A DNA stretch of 64,000 nucleotides from Notospermus geniculatus (GCA_002633025.1 NMRB01001262.1:99712-163711), one strand, 5' to 3'. Counted from the stretch's first letter, positions 1 through 10,459 are shown. Translations and numbers: made by a program. The notes: a model not told the origin generated them from the letters alone.

Positions 1-97
1 AACTTTGCAGAGTAGTGATTTAAAGTTCCAGTTTTTCACCAAGTGTGATGTGCAAATAATGGCATAAGGTTCAAAATCGCAAAATTTTTTTGGTTGA

Positions 98-175
98 GGG
101 GGGACACCCCCCCTCGAGCTCCCCCCGGGCCCGCGAGCCCCCCCCTCGCAATTTTTTCTGGCGGAAACCCTGCAA
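98..175. mobile_element. hAT-like MITE fragment (right end)
   Basis: A GC-rich tract ends in TCTGGCGGAAACCCTG, matching the terminal repeat of the CAG...CTG MITEs at 2072 and 26730. The left terminus is not identifiable, so this is a fragment. Terminus match is seen; family assignment is inferred. Confidence 0.4.
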
Positions 176-257
176 TACAATGCATATGTGGATACCCTTG
201 AACGAGAGATACTCTACATGGGGCGAGGTTGATAAGCGGTAGTTTAACAACATTGTC

Positions 258-345
258 AATAGAGGTCTCCCTTAAAAGGGAAGGAACAGTGCCCCTTTAA
301 ATGCCGTATTTGGCACTGACTCTCAATTCAACTTTTTCCAGACAG
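258..345 (+). repeat. SINE-D 3' fragment
   Basis: ATGCCGTATTTGGCACTGAC followed by CTCAATT resembles the 3' part of the full SINE-D at 51504. No tRNA-like head is present. Short and diverged. Confidence 0.35.
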
Positions 346-780
346 TATCAGTTTTAGCAGCATCAAGTGACCTCATCCTCGGCTAATACCCCGACCATCC
401 CTCATGACCAAAGGAAACGCGATCCACCTCAGAAGACACTCGAGGAAGCTTACCTCAGAAGATTAACGCTCGCCTCGCCTCAGAACACAGGATCAAAACG
501 GCTTACCTGTGACCTTTCCTCAGCGGTTTGCGTCAAACCGGGGTAGAACAATTAGACACTCGTTAGTTACCTTTCTATATTTGTTGATTAAGAGGATTTA
601 CTCCTAAATGTCAATTTCTATTGCACTTCTAAAAAGTTTATGATACGGCAGGATGTTACCATAAAAGAATCAAACATAAAGGTTCAACTTACAAATTTAG
701 CATTTTTTTAAATGTGGCCCAATCTCATCACAAGTTTTTAAAACTTGAACTTTTTTAAAAGGGCAAAAGAGTATTTTTTT
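346..780. other. No gene seen; AT-rich unassigned sequence
   Basis: No recognisable element, RNA or coding exon. The second half is AT-rich with homopolymer T runs. Confidence 0.5.
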
Positions 781-1226
781 GTATTTTGTATTTCATTTTT
801 CCGTCAGGGGCGACACTATAGATTTATTCAGGTGCGTAAAGCTTGCGGAGCATCTAATTTAAGACTGTTTTAAGACCAAGTATCGACAAAATTTAAGATA
901 TGTTTTCTTCTAAATGAAGCCCCCAAACAGATCCCTGGCAGGGTTTCGCCCGGGGAAAAATGATGGGGGATCAATGTGGCCAAGAAGGCGGGTACTCGGG
1001 TGGGGGCCCTCCCCAGAAAAAAATGGATTTTAGAAACTTGGAGATGCAATTTCCCGGCATTTTCTGCCAAATTGTTTTTTTATAACTGTCTTGGTATGAA
1101 ATTTAACACCTTCCCACAAAGGCCTTGAAAATGAAAGTGCCAAATTTAAGACTTTTTAAGACCTGTACGGACCCTGATTATTGGCCCTGCAGGTAAGTAC
1201 GGAGGAGGCCACCACAAGCTATACTC
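781..1226 (-). repeat. SINE-B (3' part), split by an insertion
   Basis: Reverse-complement SINE-B: tail (781-828) with TTTTTCCGTCAGGG, then, after a foreign insert, ATTGGCCCTGCAGGTAAGTA and the GAGGCCACCACAAGCTA block. The tRNA-like head is missing. The split falls inside the otherwise conserved CTATAGCATTATTGGCCC stretch, so the insert is younger than the SINE. Confidence 0.65.
829..1176. mobile_element. Non-autonomous CAGG...CCTG DNA element nested in SINE-B
   Basis: About 348 bp with CAGGTGCGTAAAG at one end and TACGGACCCTG at the other, flanked by TTTATT and ATTATT, an imperfect target duplication. Two near-copies of AATTTAAGACT..TTTAAGACC lie near the two ends as direct repeats. CAGG termini suggest a hAT-like element; no transposase is present. 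Confidence 0.5.
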
Positions 1227-1498
1227 AAGGGCAAAAGAGTTAATACCGATCATATGGATTTTTTACCGCATATTGCACAAAACTCCCAAACAATACGGAG
1301 ATCACGAACATTAAGTGCATTGTGCCAAGTATTTCGAAAATGATAATAGTTTGTCTGGACTGTTAATGGTTTGTTTGAGTTCGACTAGACTACATGGTTA
1401 ACCACAGACAGACTGCCTGGGGCCCACAATAGGGGGAAATATCTCAAATAAACACCTCTTCGGAGAGGATTTTTCAGAAATAACTGTTTGTTCCTTTG
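1227..1498. other. No gene seen
   Basis: Unassigned AT-rich sequence between two mobile elements. Confidence 0.4.
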
Positions 1499-1677
1499 CA
1501 GGGGTGGATGTAGGATTTGGGAAAAGAGGGGGCACCCTGTGCTACTAATATTGAAATCTGCGGTGAATTTCAAAGATTTGCTCCAAATTCCAGAATTTCA
1601 CGGTCGATTTTACACAGATTTGTTGGCCCAAAGGGCGGGCACATGCCCCCCTGTGCCCCTCCTTGGATCCGCGCCTG
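1499..1677 (+). mobile_element. hAT-like MITE, family E
   Basis: Four related copies occur here (1499, 20403, 27977, 41309). Ends are CAGGGGTGGAT and TGGATCCGCGCCTG (inverted ends CAGG.GCGGATCCA). The interior has the family core ATTGAAATCTGCGGTGAATT and CAGAATTTCACGGTCGATTT. The flanks CTTTG and CTCTG match at 4 of 5 positions, consistent with an eroded 5-bp target duplication. Open frames here are by-products of the repeat. Confidence 0.7.
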
Positions 1678-1914
1678 CTCTGCGGTGTGTCCCTTTCTGT
1701 CTGGGGATGGTGAAGTACCGTCTCCCACGGATCCATGGTTTCTTAGAGACTACAGATTCTGGAGATTTCCAAAGTGATACAGAGCAAATACAAAGGCCTA
1801 CGACAAGGCCTTCTGTGTAAATGTAAACATATGTAAACATAGGGTAGGCTGTGCTGTCGGCTATTATATCATTTTTTTCCGATGTGACCTTAACCCAAGG
1901 TCGCAGGTTCCTAG

Positions 1915-2045
1915 ATTTACTGAGCAGAGCCAAATGCCTAATATGGTATTATTAGTTCTGTAGACAATTTCGGGCATTTAAATAAACAGTAGGAGGAAAC
2001 CGGAGTGTCGAGAAAACCTGTACTGACAAAGAGAGTCAGTTTTGA
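1915..2045 (-). repeat. SINE-D 3' fragment
   Basis: Reverse complement carries the SINE-D segment CGACACTCCGGTTTCCTCC followed by a TCTA.AGAA.TAATA.. block as in the full copy at 51504. The tRNA-like head is absent. Confidence 0.5.
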
Positions 2046-2054
2046 GTGGCGCAT

Positions 2055-2358
2055 TTATATGGGGGGGGGGGCAGGGTTTCTGCCAGAAATATTTTTGAGG
2101 GTATGCAGTTCTTCAAAATCATCAAAAACCCCATAAAATTAAAGAAAATGGCCCTTTTCTGTTCCTTTGAGAGTACTCGCAGCGTACCCTGCGTACCCTC
2201 TGGCGGAAACACTGCCGGGGGAGGGGGGTGCAGCCGGCAACCCCCCCTTTGGCAGCAGGGGGATGTTTTTTTTGCCTCACATGCCTGGAAAATGCATCCA
2301 ATTTTGGAAATTTTTCTGGGGAAGCCCCTTTTCCAGATATCCTGGATCTCCCCCTTGG
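2055..2358. mobile_element. CAG...CTG MITE (N2-like) carrying a nested MITE
   Basis: After the nested insert the sequence continues with GCCTCACATGCCTGGAAAAT and CCAGATATCCTGGATCTCCC, matching the elements at 26593 and 62390. The left end is a G-run and is not cleanly defined. Confidence 0.5.
2072..2214 (-). mobile_element. Nested MITE, family F (143 bp)
   Basis: Ends are CAGGGTTTCTGCCAGAA and CTCTGGCGGAAACACTG, an inverted pair. The interior (TTCTTCAAAATCATCAAAAA, CATAAAATTAAAGAAAATGG) matches the opposite-strand copy at 26730. Both copies sit inside the same host MITE family. Non-coding. Confidence 0.7.
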
Positions 2359-2365
2359 TCTCTGT

Positions 2366-2620
2366 TAAGGTAATATCACACTGAAATCCGTCTCAAAACG
2401 CCCTTCCCCGTCCTAAAAAAATCTTAGAACGGGCTGCTACGTGTAAACGTTGGCCAAATAATTCCTCGAACTTCTGGAGCACCCTTCACATGCGAGCCCG
2501 TCCATGAAGTTCATAAAGACTGTAAAAAGTTGCCACTACGTCCACTCCGTTCGCACACAGTTTGAGCCCGTTTGGCAACATTTTCAAGAAGGTACTGAGA
2601 AATATCTCAGTGTGATGGGG
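2366..2620. mobile_element. Foldback MITE, family Q
   Basis: Terminal inverted repeat: ATCACACTGAAAT on the left, ATATCTCAGTGTGAT on the right. The interior shares GCAACTTTTTACAG-type and CCACTCCGTTCGCACA.. blocks, inverted, with the copy at 50690; a half copy lies at 10668. Non-coding. Confidence 0.65.
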
Positions 2621-2647
2621 CATTAATTTAATTGGGTCCAACGGGTT

Positions 2648-2710
2648 TACGAAGTCCGGACTTCGTACACCTGGGTTGACCTAGCCTGTAAGCAGAAGTC
2701 CGCGGACTTC
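2648..2710. repeat. Two perfect palindromes with a shared core
   Basis: TACGAAGTCCGGACTTCGTA (20 bp, perfect) is followed about 30 bp later by GAAGTCCGCGGACTTC (16 bp, perfect). They share the half-site GAAGTCC. Could be a small foldback remnant or a paired binding site. Confidence 0.6.
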
Positions 2711-2715
2711 GCTGT

Positions 2716-3134
2716 AGTGTAAGTATAAACAGCAATATTTCACTTCTGCCTCATTCCCTACTGATTCATCACACTCATACCACCCCGTCACGCCACCCTC
2801 GAGAAATTCTCAGAACACACCCAAACAAACCGATTTCAAAGAAAAGAACACGTGGATGTATTTTCCTAGAAAACCACAAAGTACATGTGACCATTTCCAG
2901 CCAAATTTTTCCAGGAATTATGCGCTATCATTTCATGTCCATATAAGATGTTTCTAAACGACATCACGTCACTAACGGCAGGACTCCTGACAAAACAGTC
3001 TGGAGTGACCGCCTCTAATTGAGGGCGCACAGTTTGTCCAAGAATTTCATCGTCCCCATCCGCATTAAATACTTGTAAACTAAATTTATCGCACCACCAA
3101 ACAACAACGTGATGTTGGGTACTAATGGGATGCA
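2716..3134. other. No gene seen
   Basis: Unassigned sequence; short open frames on both strands show no recognisable domain. Confidence 0.4.
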
Positions 3135-3723
3135 CAGTGCAGATCTGGCAACCCTGTTTTTTATTATGGCGTGCAAGGGCCCTTCAAAAAGTGTACAATC
3201 TGCCAAAGTACATGTACGACAGCTTAAAAAGTGTACAGTGGGGGCTCAGGCATGTTAGTGCTCGGAAAGTCTGGCTGAGCTGTACTGGCCAGATGACAAA
3301 TTGGCTGCGAGGTCAGGTTGCCACAAAAATGTGCGGGAATCTGGACGGCCCGTGTGAAAATGTACGAAATTTTAGCGCTATTTTCCCTTTGAATGCAACG
3401 CCTAGAGAGGAACTGGTCTTTGGTGATCGCAGCGCCATCTTCAGCACATGCGGACGAACTAAAAATCACGTGTTAATTGTAACATTCGCCTGAAGATGGC
3501 ATTTCAATTGCTCAGTTTTGAACCAAATCGGCGATGGTGTTCATACATTTACATTCATTACAACAACATTGCTGATGCCACCATGGACCTGAAACTATTT
3601 TGCTGACCTTGCCGTGCTGACCTCGCCGGTCGTACAATCGAGAAATGAAATCGTACGGCATACAATCAGAGTTGAATATCGTACACTAAGCCAGAATCGT
3701 ACAAGTAGGCAGGTCTGCCAGTG
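3135..3723. mobile_element. Possible hAT-like element
   Basis: Imperfect inverted ends: CAGTGCAGATCTGGCAACC on the left and, on the reverse strand of the right end, CACTGGCAGACCTGCC. The interior has several TGTACAAT/CGTACAA motifs. No target duplication could be read. The 122-codon open frame inside (3125-3493) has no recognisable domain. Confidence 0.35.
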
Positions 3724-4336
3724 GGAGAAATGTATATTGAATAAAATTCCAATGACGCACAATTAAGTTATGCACTGCACAAATACAGAACATACAATCA
3801 ACTTCTTAGAGATAGCCAAAAGAAAGGGTAGACAGATACACCATTTGACTAGAACAGACATCATGTTGGTATGTAGACAGTCTGCGATCAGTCAGAAGAG
3901 CTACCTGTGTCTCCTTGTAAAACCTGATCTATTGGTCTGTGTTTCTGTGCTCGAGCAGAAACCAAGCGAAAGAATGCTTCATCATCGAGGAAATATCGCT
4001 CAATGATCGGTTTTTTCTGAGTCCACGGGACTGTACGCAAAAGGGAGGCAGGGCAGGGCAGGGCAGGGGCTGAGAGAGGCAAGGTAGGGGCTGAGGGGTT
4101 ACGGTGGTATAAGAGTTCAGTATGACCATCTCTTGGAATACATGTACATGTAGTGATCAAAAGATGTACCACTTGACCACAAAAGAGATTTTTGCTTGGC
4201 AATCATGCAAAGATATTGTAAAACTTACCATGACAATAGGTCCATAGTATATCTGTAAATATAAGAAACAAGAACTGATTAGTTGGATGTGGAAAATAAA
4301 ATTTCAGTAAAATTCTGCAAAAGATTAATAAATACC

Positions 4337-4391
4337 TGAACAATTGAAAAGCTGTATCAACCTCAGTTCAAGATAATCTTATACGGGCCTC
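4337..4391. repeat. Half copy of P2 foldback
   Basis: AACAATTGAAAAGCTGT and GTTCAAGATAATCTT match the right arm of the P2 foldbacks at 23232 and 29384; the left arm is missing. A duplicate lies at 5194-5264. Confidence 0.5.
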
Positions 4392-4800
4392 GGATCACTG
4401 CAGTAAAGGTTACATGAACTCACAAAGATAGACCTCAGATCACTGCAATGAGGTTATGTGAACTCACGAAGATAGACCTCAGATCATTGCAATGAGGTTA
4501 CATGAACTCACAAAGATAGGCCTCAGATCACAGCAATGAGGTTACATGAACTCACAAAGATAGGCCTCAGATCATTGAAATGAGGTTATGTGAACTCACA
4601 AAGATAGGCCTCAGATCACTGCAAGAAGCTTATGTGAACTCACAAAGATAGGCTCAGATCATTGCAGGAAGGTTATGTGAACTCACAAAGATAGGCCTCA
4701 GATCATTGCAAGAAGGTTAATGTGAACTCACAAAGACAGGCCTCAGATCATTTCAAGAAGGTTATGTGGACTCAGAAAGATAGGCCTCAGGGGTAGCGAG
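4386..4800. repeat. 44-bp satellite array T1 (block 1)
   Basis: Units of about 44 bp: CCTCAGATCATTGCAAGAAG, then GTTATGTGAACTCACAAAGA, then TAGG. Units differ by substitutions and small indels (GAAGGTTATG versus GAGGTTACAT subtypes). There are no unique spacers, so this is a satellite and not a CRISPR array. Confidence 0.9.
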
Positions 4801-4862
4801 CATAAAGGGGTCGTAACCCTACGTCAGGCCTAAGCCAGGCGTAGTGCTGGTCGTGGCCCTAT

Positions 4863-4863
4863 N
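4863..4863. other. One-base assembly gap
   Basis: A single n sits exactly where the 3989 block restarts. Confidence 0.9.
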
Positions 4864-5460
4864 AGGAAATATCGCTCGATGATCGTTTTTTTCTGAGTCC
4901 AGGGGACTGTACGCAAAAGGGAGGCAGGGCAGGGGCTGAGGGAGGCATGGTAGGGGCTGAGGGGTTACGGTGGTATAAGAGTTCAGTACGACCATCTCTT
5001 GCCGGAATACATGTAGTGATCAAAAGATGTGCCACTTGACCACAAAAGAGATTTTTGCTTCGCAATCATGCAAAGATATTGTAAAACTTACCATGACAAT
5101 AGGTCCATAGTATATCTGTAAATATAAGAAACAAGAACTGATTAGTTGGATGTGGAAAATAAAATTTCAGTAAAATTCTGCAAAAGATTAATACCTGAAC
5201 AATTGAAAAGCTGTCGCTCAACCTCAGTTCAAGATAACCTTTGTAGGTGTATACGGGCCTCAGATCACTGCAGTAAAGGTTACATGAACTCACAAAGATA
5301 GGCCTCAGATCATTGCAATGAGGTTACATGAACTCACAAAGATAGACATCAGATCATTGCAATGAGGTTACATGAACTCACAAAGATAGGCCTCAGGGGT
5401 AGCGAGCATAAAGAGGTCGTAACCCTACGTCAGGCCTAAACCAGGCGTAGTGCAAGGGCC
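4864..5460. other. Second copy of the duplicated block
   Basis: Restarts with AGGAAATATCGCTCGATGAT and follows the first copy for about 400 bp with substitutions and small indels, then enters T1 units (5262-5400) with a different unit number. Allelic divergence is the simplest explanation. Confidence 0.6.
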
Positions 5461-5750
5461 ACAACGAGCACTACGCCTGCAAAGATAGGCCTCAGATCAC
5501 TGCAATGAGGTTACATGAACTCACAAAGATAGGCCTCATATCACTGCAAGAAGGTTGTCAACTCACAAAGACAGACCTTAGGTCACTGCAAGAAGGTTGT
5601 CAACTCACAAAGACAGACCTCAGGTCATTGCAAGAAGGTATGTGAACTCACAAAGATAGGCCTCAGATCATAGAAAGGTTAAGTGAACTCAGAAAGATAG
5701 GTCTCAGATCACTGCAATGAGGTTATGTGAACTAACAAAGATAGGCCTAT

Positions 5751-6005
5751 GGACCCATATTCATAAAACTACTTAAGTCTAAGTGTGACACGTATCCTTT
5801 GTTAAACACAAAAGATAAGTATCACATGACTAAGGCCCGTATGCACAGACGTTCCTCCACTCACACTTGAGTGTGAGGTCGACCTTTACCTATTGTTTGC
5901 AGGGTAGAATACAAAAGATTAAGGTCGACCTCACACTCAAGTGTGAGTGGAGGAACGTCTGTGCATACGGGCCTTCGACTTAAGTAGTTTTATGAATATG
6001 GGTCC
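5751..6005. mobile_element. P1 foldback MITE inserted in T1
   Basis: Ends are GGACCCATATTCATAAAACT and its inverse, AGTTTTATGAATATGGGTCC, exactly 20 bp each. A second, inner imperfect hairpin in its left part (around GTATCCTTTGT..ACAAAAGATAAGTAT) shows the original element was palindromic. Its right arm is interrupted by another palindrome. Confidence 0.8.
5832..5975. mobile_element. Palindrome nested in P1
   Basis: Arms of about 55 bp run from AAGGCCCGTATGCACAGACG to the perfect inverse CGTCTGTGCATACGGGCCTT, with a short asymmetric loop. It splits the right arm of the outer P1. The AAGGCCCGTAT terminus resembles the P2 foldbacks, suggesting a shared Harbinger-like ancestry (inference). Confidence 0.8.
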
Positions 6006-6105
6006 AGATCACTGCAAGAAAGTTATGTGAACTCACAAAGATAGGCCTCAGATCATTGCAAGAAGGTTATGTGAACTCAAAGATAGACCTCAGATCATTG
6101 CATAG

Positions 6106-7440
6106 CCTGCTGGCCCTCGCGGCCAAGTGGGCTAAAAACCTGGCGGCAATGTCTGCAACTTCGATTCCGTGGGCAAATTAATGATTCTCATTTTTTTCCA
6201 TAAGAAAGTACCCACGTTTACAGATTTTTTTGAAGAACAGTAGCCATCAAATCATGCCCTCATCATCCAGGGTATGTCATGCCAAGGTATAGTGTCGTGC
6301 TCAGGGAAGTACCGGCTTCCTCAACGCCATTTATTTATAAGATCCAGTTATCTAAAGATCGCCTGCTTTGTCGTTCCGCCATTTTTTTCCAACGAACGTC
6401 GCATCTCATAAATTTGTAAAAGAAAAGAATATTACGTGTATAACTTGGTATGCCTGACGTATGCAGTTAAGTCGCCCCATTAGGGACTTGGTTCTAATCC
6501 GTCGCAATCGGGGAACTGTCAACTACGGTTACCTAACAGTGACATTTGCAATACAAAGACAATCACTCTTGTGAAGCTTATTATATGCATTGTAAGAATG
6601 ATGCAAATAAAACGCTGCATCGAGACGTTTTATGTCCCTTGTTTCGGGCAGTGGATTTTCGTAATGACGATTTAGGGGATTATGATGATGTGGTCGTATT
6701 TCCTGGTGCAGGACAGTTGGGAGGAAGGGCATAAAAAAAATTTATGTGTAAACTTATGTGCCTTTTAAAATCATGAGTCTGGAACCATGAGTTCTAACTT
6801 TTTTTAACACTATATCGGGCGATTTGACTGTATGGAATGGAGGAGGAAACCGGAGAAACCGAAAGAAACATAATGTCAACGAGAGTTGCCCTCTATCAAT
6901 GAGTGGTCACGAGTCATGAACTGGTCAAAATTTTCGTTGCATGGTCAAAATGACTGATTTTTCGATTTTCACAGCATGGAGACCTTGTACCACCTTGCTG
7001 ATGTTAGTGAAGAAATCAGTCTAAAATATTGAGAAATAAGAGAGCTATCATGATTTATAACTAACAAATGTAATGGAAAAGCCATTACGAAGCACACACA
7101 TTTTACACGTTTTCTCAAAACGTACATAGGTCAACATAAAACTAAATTAAAATGACATTTTCCAACAAAAATGAGCAGTGTCTGTTTTAAAATGTTCATG
7201 AGGCATCACTGCACACATTTCACCAGTTAGAATTTCGATAGAAACTTTTCCTTGCTTATATTTCTTATGTAATCATCCCATATGTGAAATGTAAGATAAT
7301 GATAATTTGTAATAGCAATGAGCATTCCACTTCTTAATCGAACCATTTTTCTCATGGAATTGCTTCAGCTACACAAGCAAATGTGTATAGCATATTTTTA
7401 TGACATAATCAATCAACTTTGGTTGTACAGGGTGTCCCAA
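6106..7440. other. No gene seen; mostly unique AT-rich DNA
   Basis: A short GAGGAGGAAACCGGAGAAAC tract near 6840 resembles part of SINE-D on the minus strand. Otherwise nothing recognisable; no exon-like open frame. Confidence 0.5.
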
Positions 7441-8504
7441 AATTACGTGTGGGTTAAATGGCCATCAACAGTTAGTTAGTTGGCTCTGTGGTGCTTATTT
7501 CAATTTATTCCCTATGAGATTGTGCCCAGACATAGGCCTACTGGACGCAGGCAGTTGAGGAAAAGAACAGATAATGTTAACCCTTTCCTGTTAAAGTTAT
7601 TAAAGATGGCACATAGAGTTCATCTCGAGGACACTAATCTGAAGTTGACAACTGTAAAAGTGAATACTGGTACATCACTCATCATCTGGGTGCTGACACA
7701 TTTTCAGTGACTGCATTCAAAGAATTCAAATCCCAGAAAAAAAATGCCGGAATTATGTCATTGTCAAAATCACTCGAAGAGGAAAATAGGAAGATATTAA
7801 TACATGTTGTTGGAAGACCAGGGGCAACGTGCTTGGTCCTCAGTACTTTTATGTACATGCACATAATCAACGGTCATCACTGTCACTGTTGGGACGAAAG
7901 AATCATTCATTCACTGTTCCATAACAAAGGGTTAATTCTACGAAAAGGATAAATGACACTGAAAGGGAGCTGGTTTCTTAATAACGTGTTCAGTATTACT
8001 ATATCATCCTTCACACAACACCCATAACAAGAGAAACGTGATTTTCAATCCAAAACACTGGCCTGTTCGTCAAAAATGGTGCCGCCGCGATTCAGTTGAC
8101 ATATCATGGTATGGCATGGCCAGCACTTTCTACTGCAGTCTACATGCTCTGTAGCAAGTTCAAGTGTGGATACCTGCTGATAAAACTTGAATTGATACTC
8201 AAAATTGCTCGAAAACAACAAAAATCTGGGAACTCCACCTGCACTGCCACTTGCTCCGCCACTGCCACTAGCTCCGCCAGGTTGCTCCACCTCTGACCTT
8301 TTCCATATGTTTAATTATCATTAAAAAACCGCTGAATATTTTTAATTTTTGTTTCTTGGACATTAAACTAGACTAATTTATCTTCAAAATGACACCAAAA
8401 TCAACCGCGTAGAGGTTGTTTTAGTGATTCTATGAATGTTTGAATCTGAAAATTTTGCTCCACCTGCAACGACTCCACCTTATCAGTATGACCAGTTCAT
8501 GACA
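7441..8504. other. No gene seen
   Basis: Contains CAGGGTGTCCCAAAA at about 7427-7441, a phrase seen at ends of some Tc1/mariner-type elements, but no partner end. Around 8230-8285 a short CTCCGCCACTGCCACT simple repeat gives a Gly/Ser-rich open frame on the minus strand that I do not consider a gene. Confidence 0.45.
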
Positions 8505-8583
8505 CATGACCGAGTACGGAATTGAACTCAGGACCTCAGAGGTGACAGGAACCGATATTTGCACTACGCCACTCTGACAGCCC
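8505..8583 (-). repeat. SINE-D tRNA-like head
   Basis: Reverse complement gives TGGCGTAGTGC (degenerate A box) and AGTTCAATTCC (degenerate B box), arranged as in the full SINE-D at 51504. Head only. Confidence 0.55.
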
Positions 8584-8624
8584 AATTTATTTTGCTTCAA
8601 GTATACATTGTAACATAACTAACG

Positions 8625-8813
8625 TATTTGTATTTGTATATTTCATTTTTCCGTCAGGGCCGACGCTATAGCATTACTGGCCCTGGTAAGTACAGAGGAG
8701 GCCATCACAAGCTACTCATGTTCCTCACTTGGATGGGGTATTTTACTTGCCCCTGCAAAGACACAAGGTACAAGGCACCACGGCTTACTGTCCCATGCGA
8801 CAGATGTGAAGAG
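8625..8813 (-). repeat. SINE-B, body and tail
   Basis: Opens with the TATTTGTATTTG tail (reverse of ACAAAT repeats), then TTTTTCCGTCAGGGCCGACG, GGCCCTGGTAAGTACAGAGG and CTCATGTTCCTCACTTGGAT. Ends before the tRNA-like head. Confidence 0.85.
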
Positions 8814-8863
8814 CTATCTATTTGCTCATTTTTTCGGAGTTATTGCAGGGCTACCCCCTCATT

Positions 8864-9166
8864 CAGTGTTCTCCACACCAGTTAAAAAAAGGGCGGCCCG
8901 CCCCTCTTAAAAATACCCACTGCAAAATCCGCCCCTCTTAAAAACGGCCCACCCCTCTTAAAAATTCGTCCGCCCTATAAATATTTATGGTTTAGATCGC
9001 TCAATTATGCATCTCAGATGCTCAGAAAACGCACCTCAGAGCACCTAAAATCCAAATTTCGCTGGGGGCGGGCCCCCAGACCCCCCACCAGAAGGCACCT
9101 CACGCGGTGCCTTCGGCACCACGCCCACCGCCGCCCCTCTTAGACCAAAACCCGTGGAGAACACTG
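8864..9166. mobile_element. CAGTG...CACTG MITE with 6-bp target duplication
   Basis: Perfect 13-bp inverted ends CAGTGTTCTCCAC and GTGGAGAACACTG, flanked by the direct repeat CTCATT. The interior has GCCCCTCTTAAAAA repeats near both ends in inverse orientation. No coding capacity. hAT-like by terminus and duplication length (inference). Confidence 0.85.
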
Positions 9167-9789
9167 CTCATTAACCCATTTTTCTGTTGGTCTTCCAAAA
9201 ATAGGGGGGGGGGGGCGCAGCCCAGTCGGCCCCCCTCTGGATCAGTGCGCCTGAAGGCCTTCAAAAAATCTCAACTAGTGCAAGCCCTAAGACACCTTAT
9301 CGAACCTTCTGATAAAACTGCCATTCTCCGGCCAACTTTTTAAAACGCAGGTCCCACAGACGTACAGCTGAAAGAGATTGATAAACACCTGGATTACTCT
9401 TCAACAGTTTACAGGCAGAAAAATCCTGATATATCCAGAAAACGCCAACTGAAGCTACAGTAGGGCTTAAATTGTAACCCCTTCTTCTGCTTAATCTTGC
9501 GCTAAGTTGGGTTGAAATAGAAATGGCTTAGACATGGAAAAAGAAAGCTCCTAAAATGTGATGAATTTATGTTTCAGTATCCTTGATTAAAAAGGAGATG
9601 CACCAGACTATAGGCAGTAGGGTTGGAGGCTTGGCGGGATCTGCAATGATCTACTGGAAGATAAAAAGAAAGTCCATGTCTAATGTGAGATATTTCAACT
9701 GGGGACAGGTCTGTCTGGAGACCATAAGACGGCCAAGGACAACAGGGAACACGGAAAATTTAGATTTGAGTAAGAACTTGCGAGAACTT
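9167..9789. other. No gene seen; MITE end fragment
   Basis: A G-run followed by TGGATCAGTGCGCCTG (about 9205-9252) looks like the right end of a CAG...CTG MITE. The rest is unassigned. Confidence 0.4.
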
Positions 9790-10140
9790 ACAGAAACAGA
9801 CCTCAGATCATTGCAAGAATGTTATGTGAACTCAGAAAGATAGACCTCAGATCATTGCAAGAAATTTATGTGAACTCACAGAGATAGACCTCAGATCTTT
9901 CAAGGTCATGTAACTCGCAAATCATTGCAAGAAGGTTATGTGAACTCAGAAAGATAGACCTCAGATCATTGCAAGAAATTTATGTGAACCCACAAAGATA
10001 GGCCTCAGATCATTGCAAGAAGGTTATGTGAACTCATGAAAGATAGACCTCAGATCATTGCAAGAAATTTAGGTGAACCCACAAAGATAGGCCTCAGATC
10101 ATTGCAAGAAGGTTAAAAACACAGACCTCAGACAATTGCA
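9790..10140. repeat. 44-bp satellite array T1 (block 3)
   Basis: About eight units, many of the GAAATTTATGTGAACCCACA subtype alternating with GAAGGTTATGTGAACTCA, suggesting a higher-order dimer. Confidence 0.85.
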
Positions 10141-10459
10141 CAGAGATTTCATCCACACAGCTAAGCATATTCTTCACTTTACTTCCTGTGCATGGCTGTG
10201 GAATCGACACGACCTTCAACTTGACGGGTAAGTACGATGGCTACGAAAAACACCCACAGGGCAGCCACGTTCAGCCGGTTACATTTGACAAGAAATCAAT
10301 GAGCCAGATGTCCTGTTCAACAGCTCAAATCTCCATCATGGATTTTTTCTAAGGAGAGTACATTTCTCTTAGTAGTATTTAATAGGCCTACTTAGGTTGG
10401 TACGATGATGCTCTGCTAGGTGGGTTATGAGGATCGGGATAGCCTAATAAATACACAGA
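10141..10459. other. No gene seen
   Basis: Unassigned sequence between T1 and SINE-B. Confidence 0.4.

Larger units (their letters stand above)
3989..4862. other. First copy of a locally duplicated block, ending at a one-base gap
   Basis: AGGAAATATCGCTCAATGAT and the following roughly 390 bp recur, slightly diverged, immediately after the N at 4863. The block runs into the 44-bp satellite. Best read as the end of one contig overlapping the start of the next. Confidence 0.6.
5480..6105. repeat. 44-bp satellite array T1 (block 2), interrupted
   Basis: Same unit as block 1. The array breaks at 5751 and resumes at 6006 around a foldback element. Some units are variant (GTTGTCAACTCACAAAGACA). 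Confidence 0.85.

Noticed and set aside
4386-4800. Possible CRISPR array
   Set aside because: About 44-bp units are contiguous without unique spacers, and the sequence is plainly eukaryotic; it is a satellite.
7427-7445. CAGGGTGTCCCAAAA as the end of a complete Tc1/mariner element
   Set aside because: No inverse partner within several kb.
8045-8290. Gly/Ser-rich small protein on the minus strand
   Set aside because: Comes from a short CTCCGCCACTGCCACT simple repeat; remainder unrecognised.
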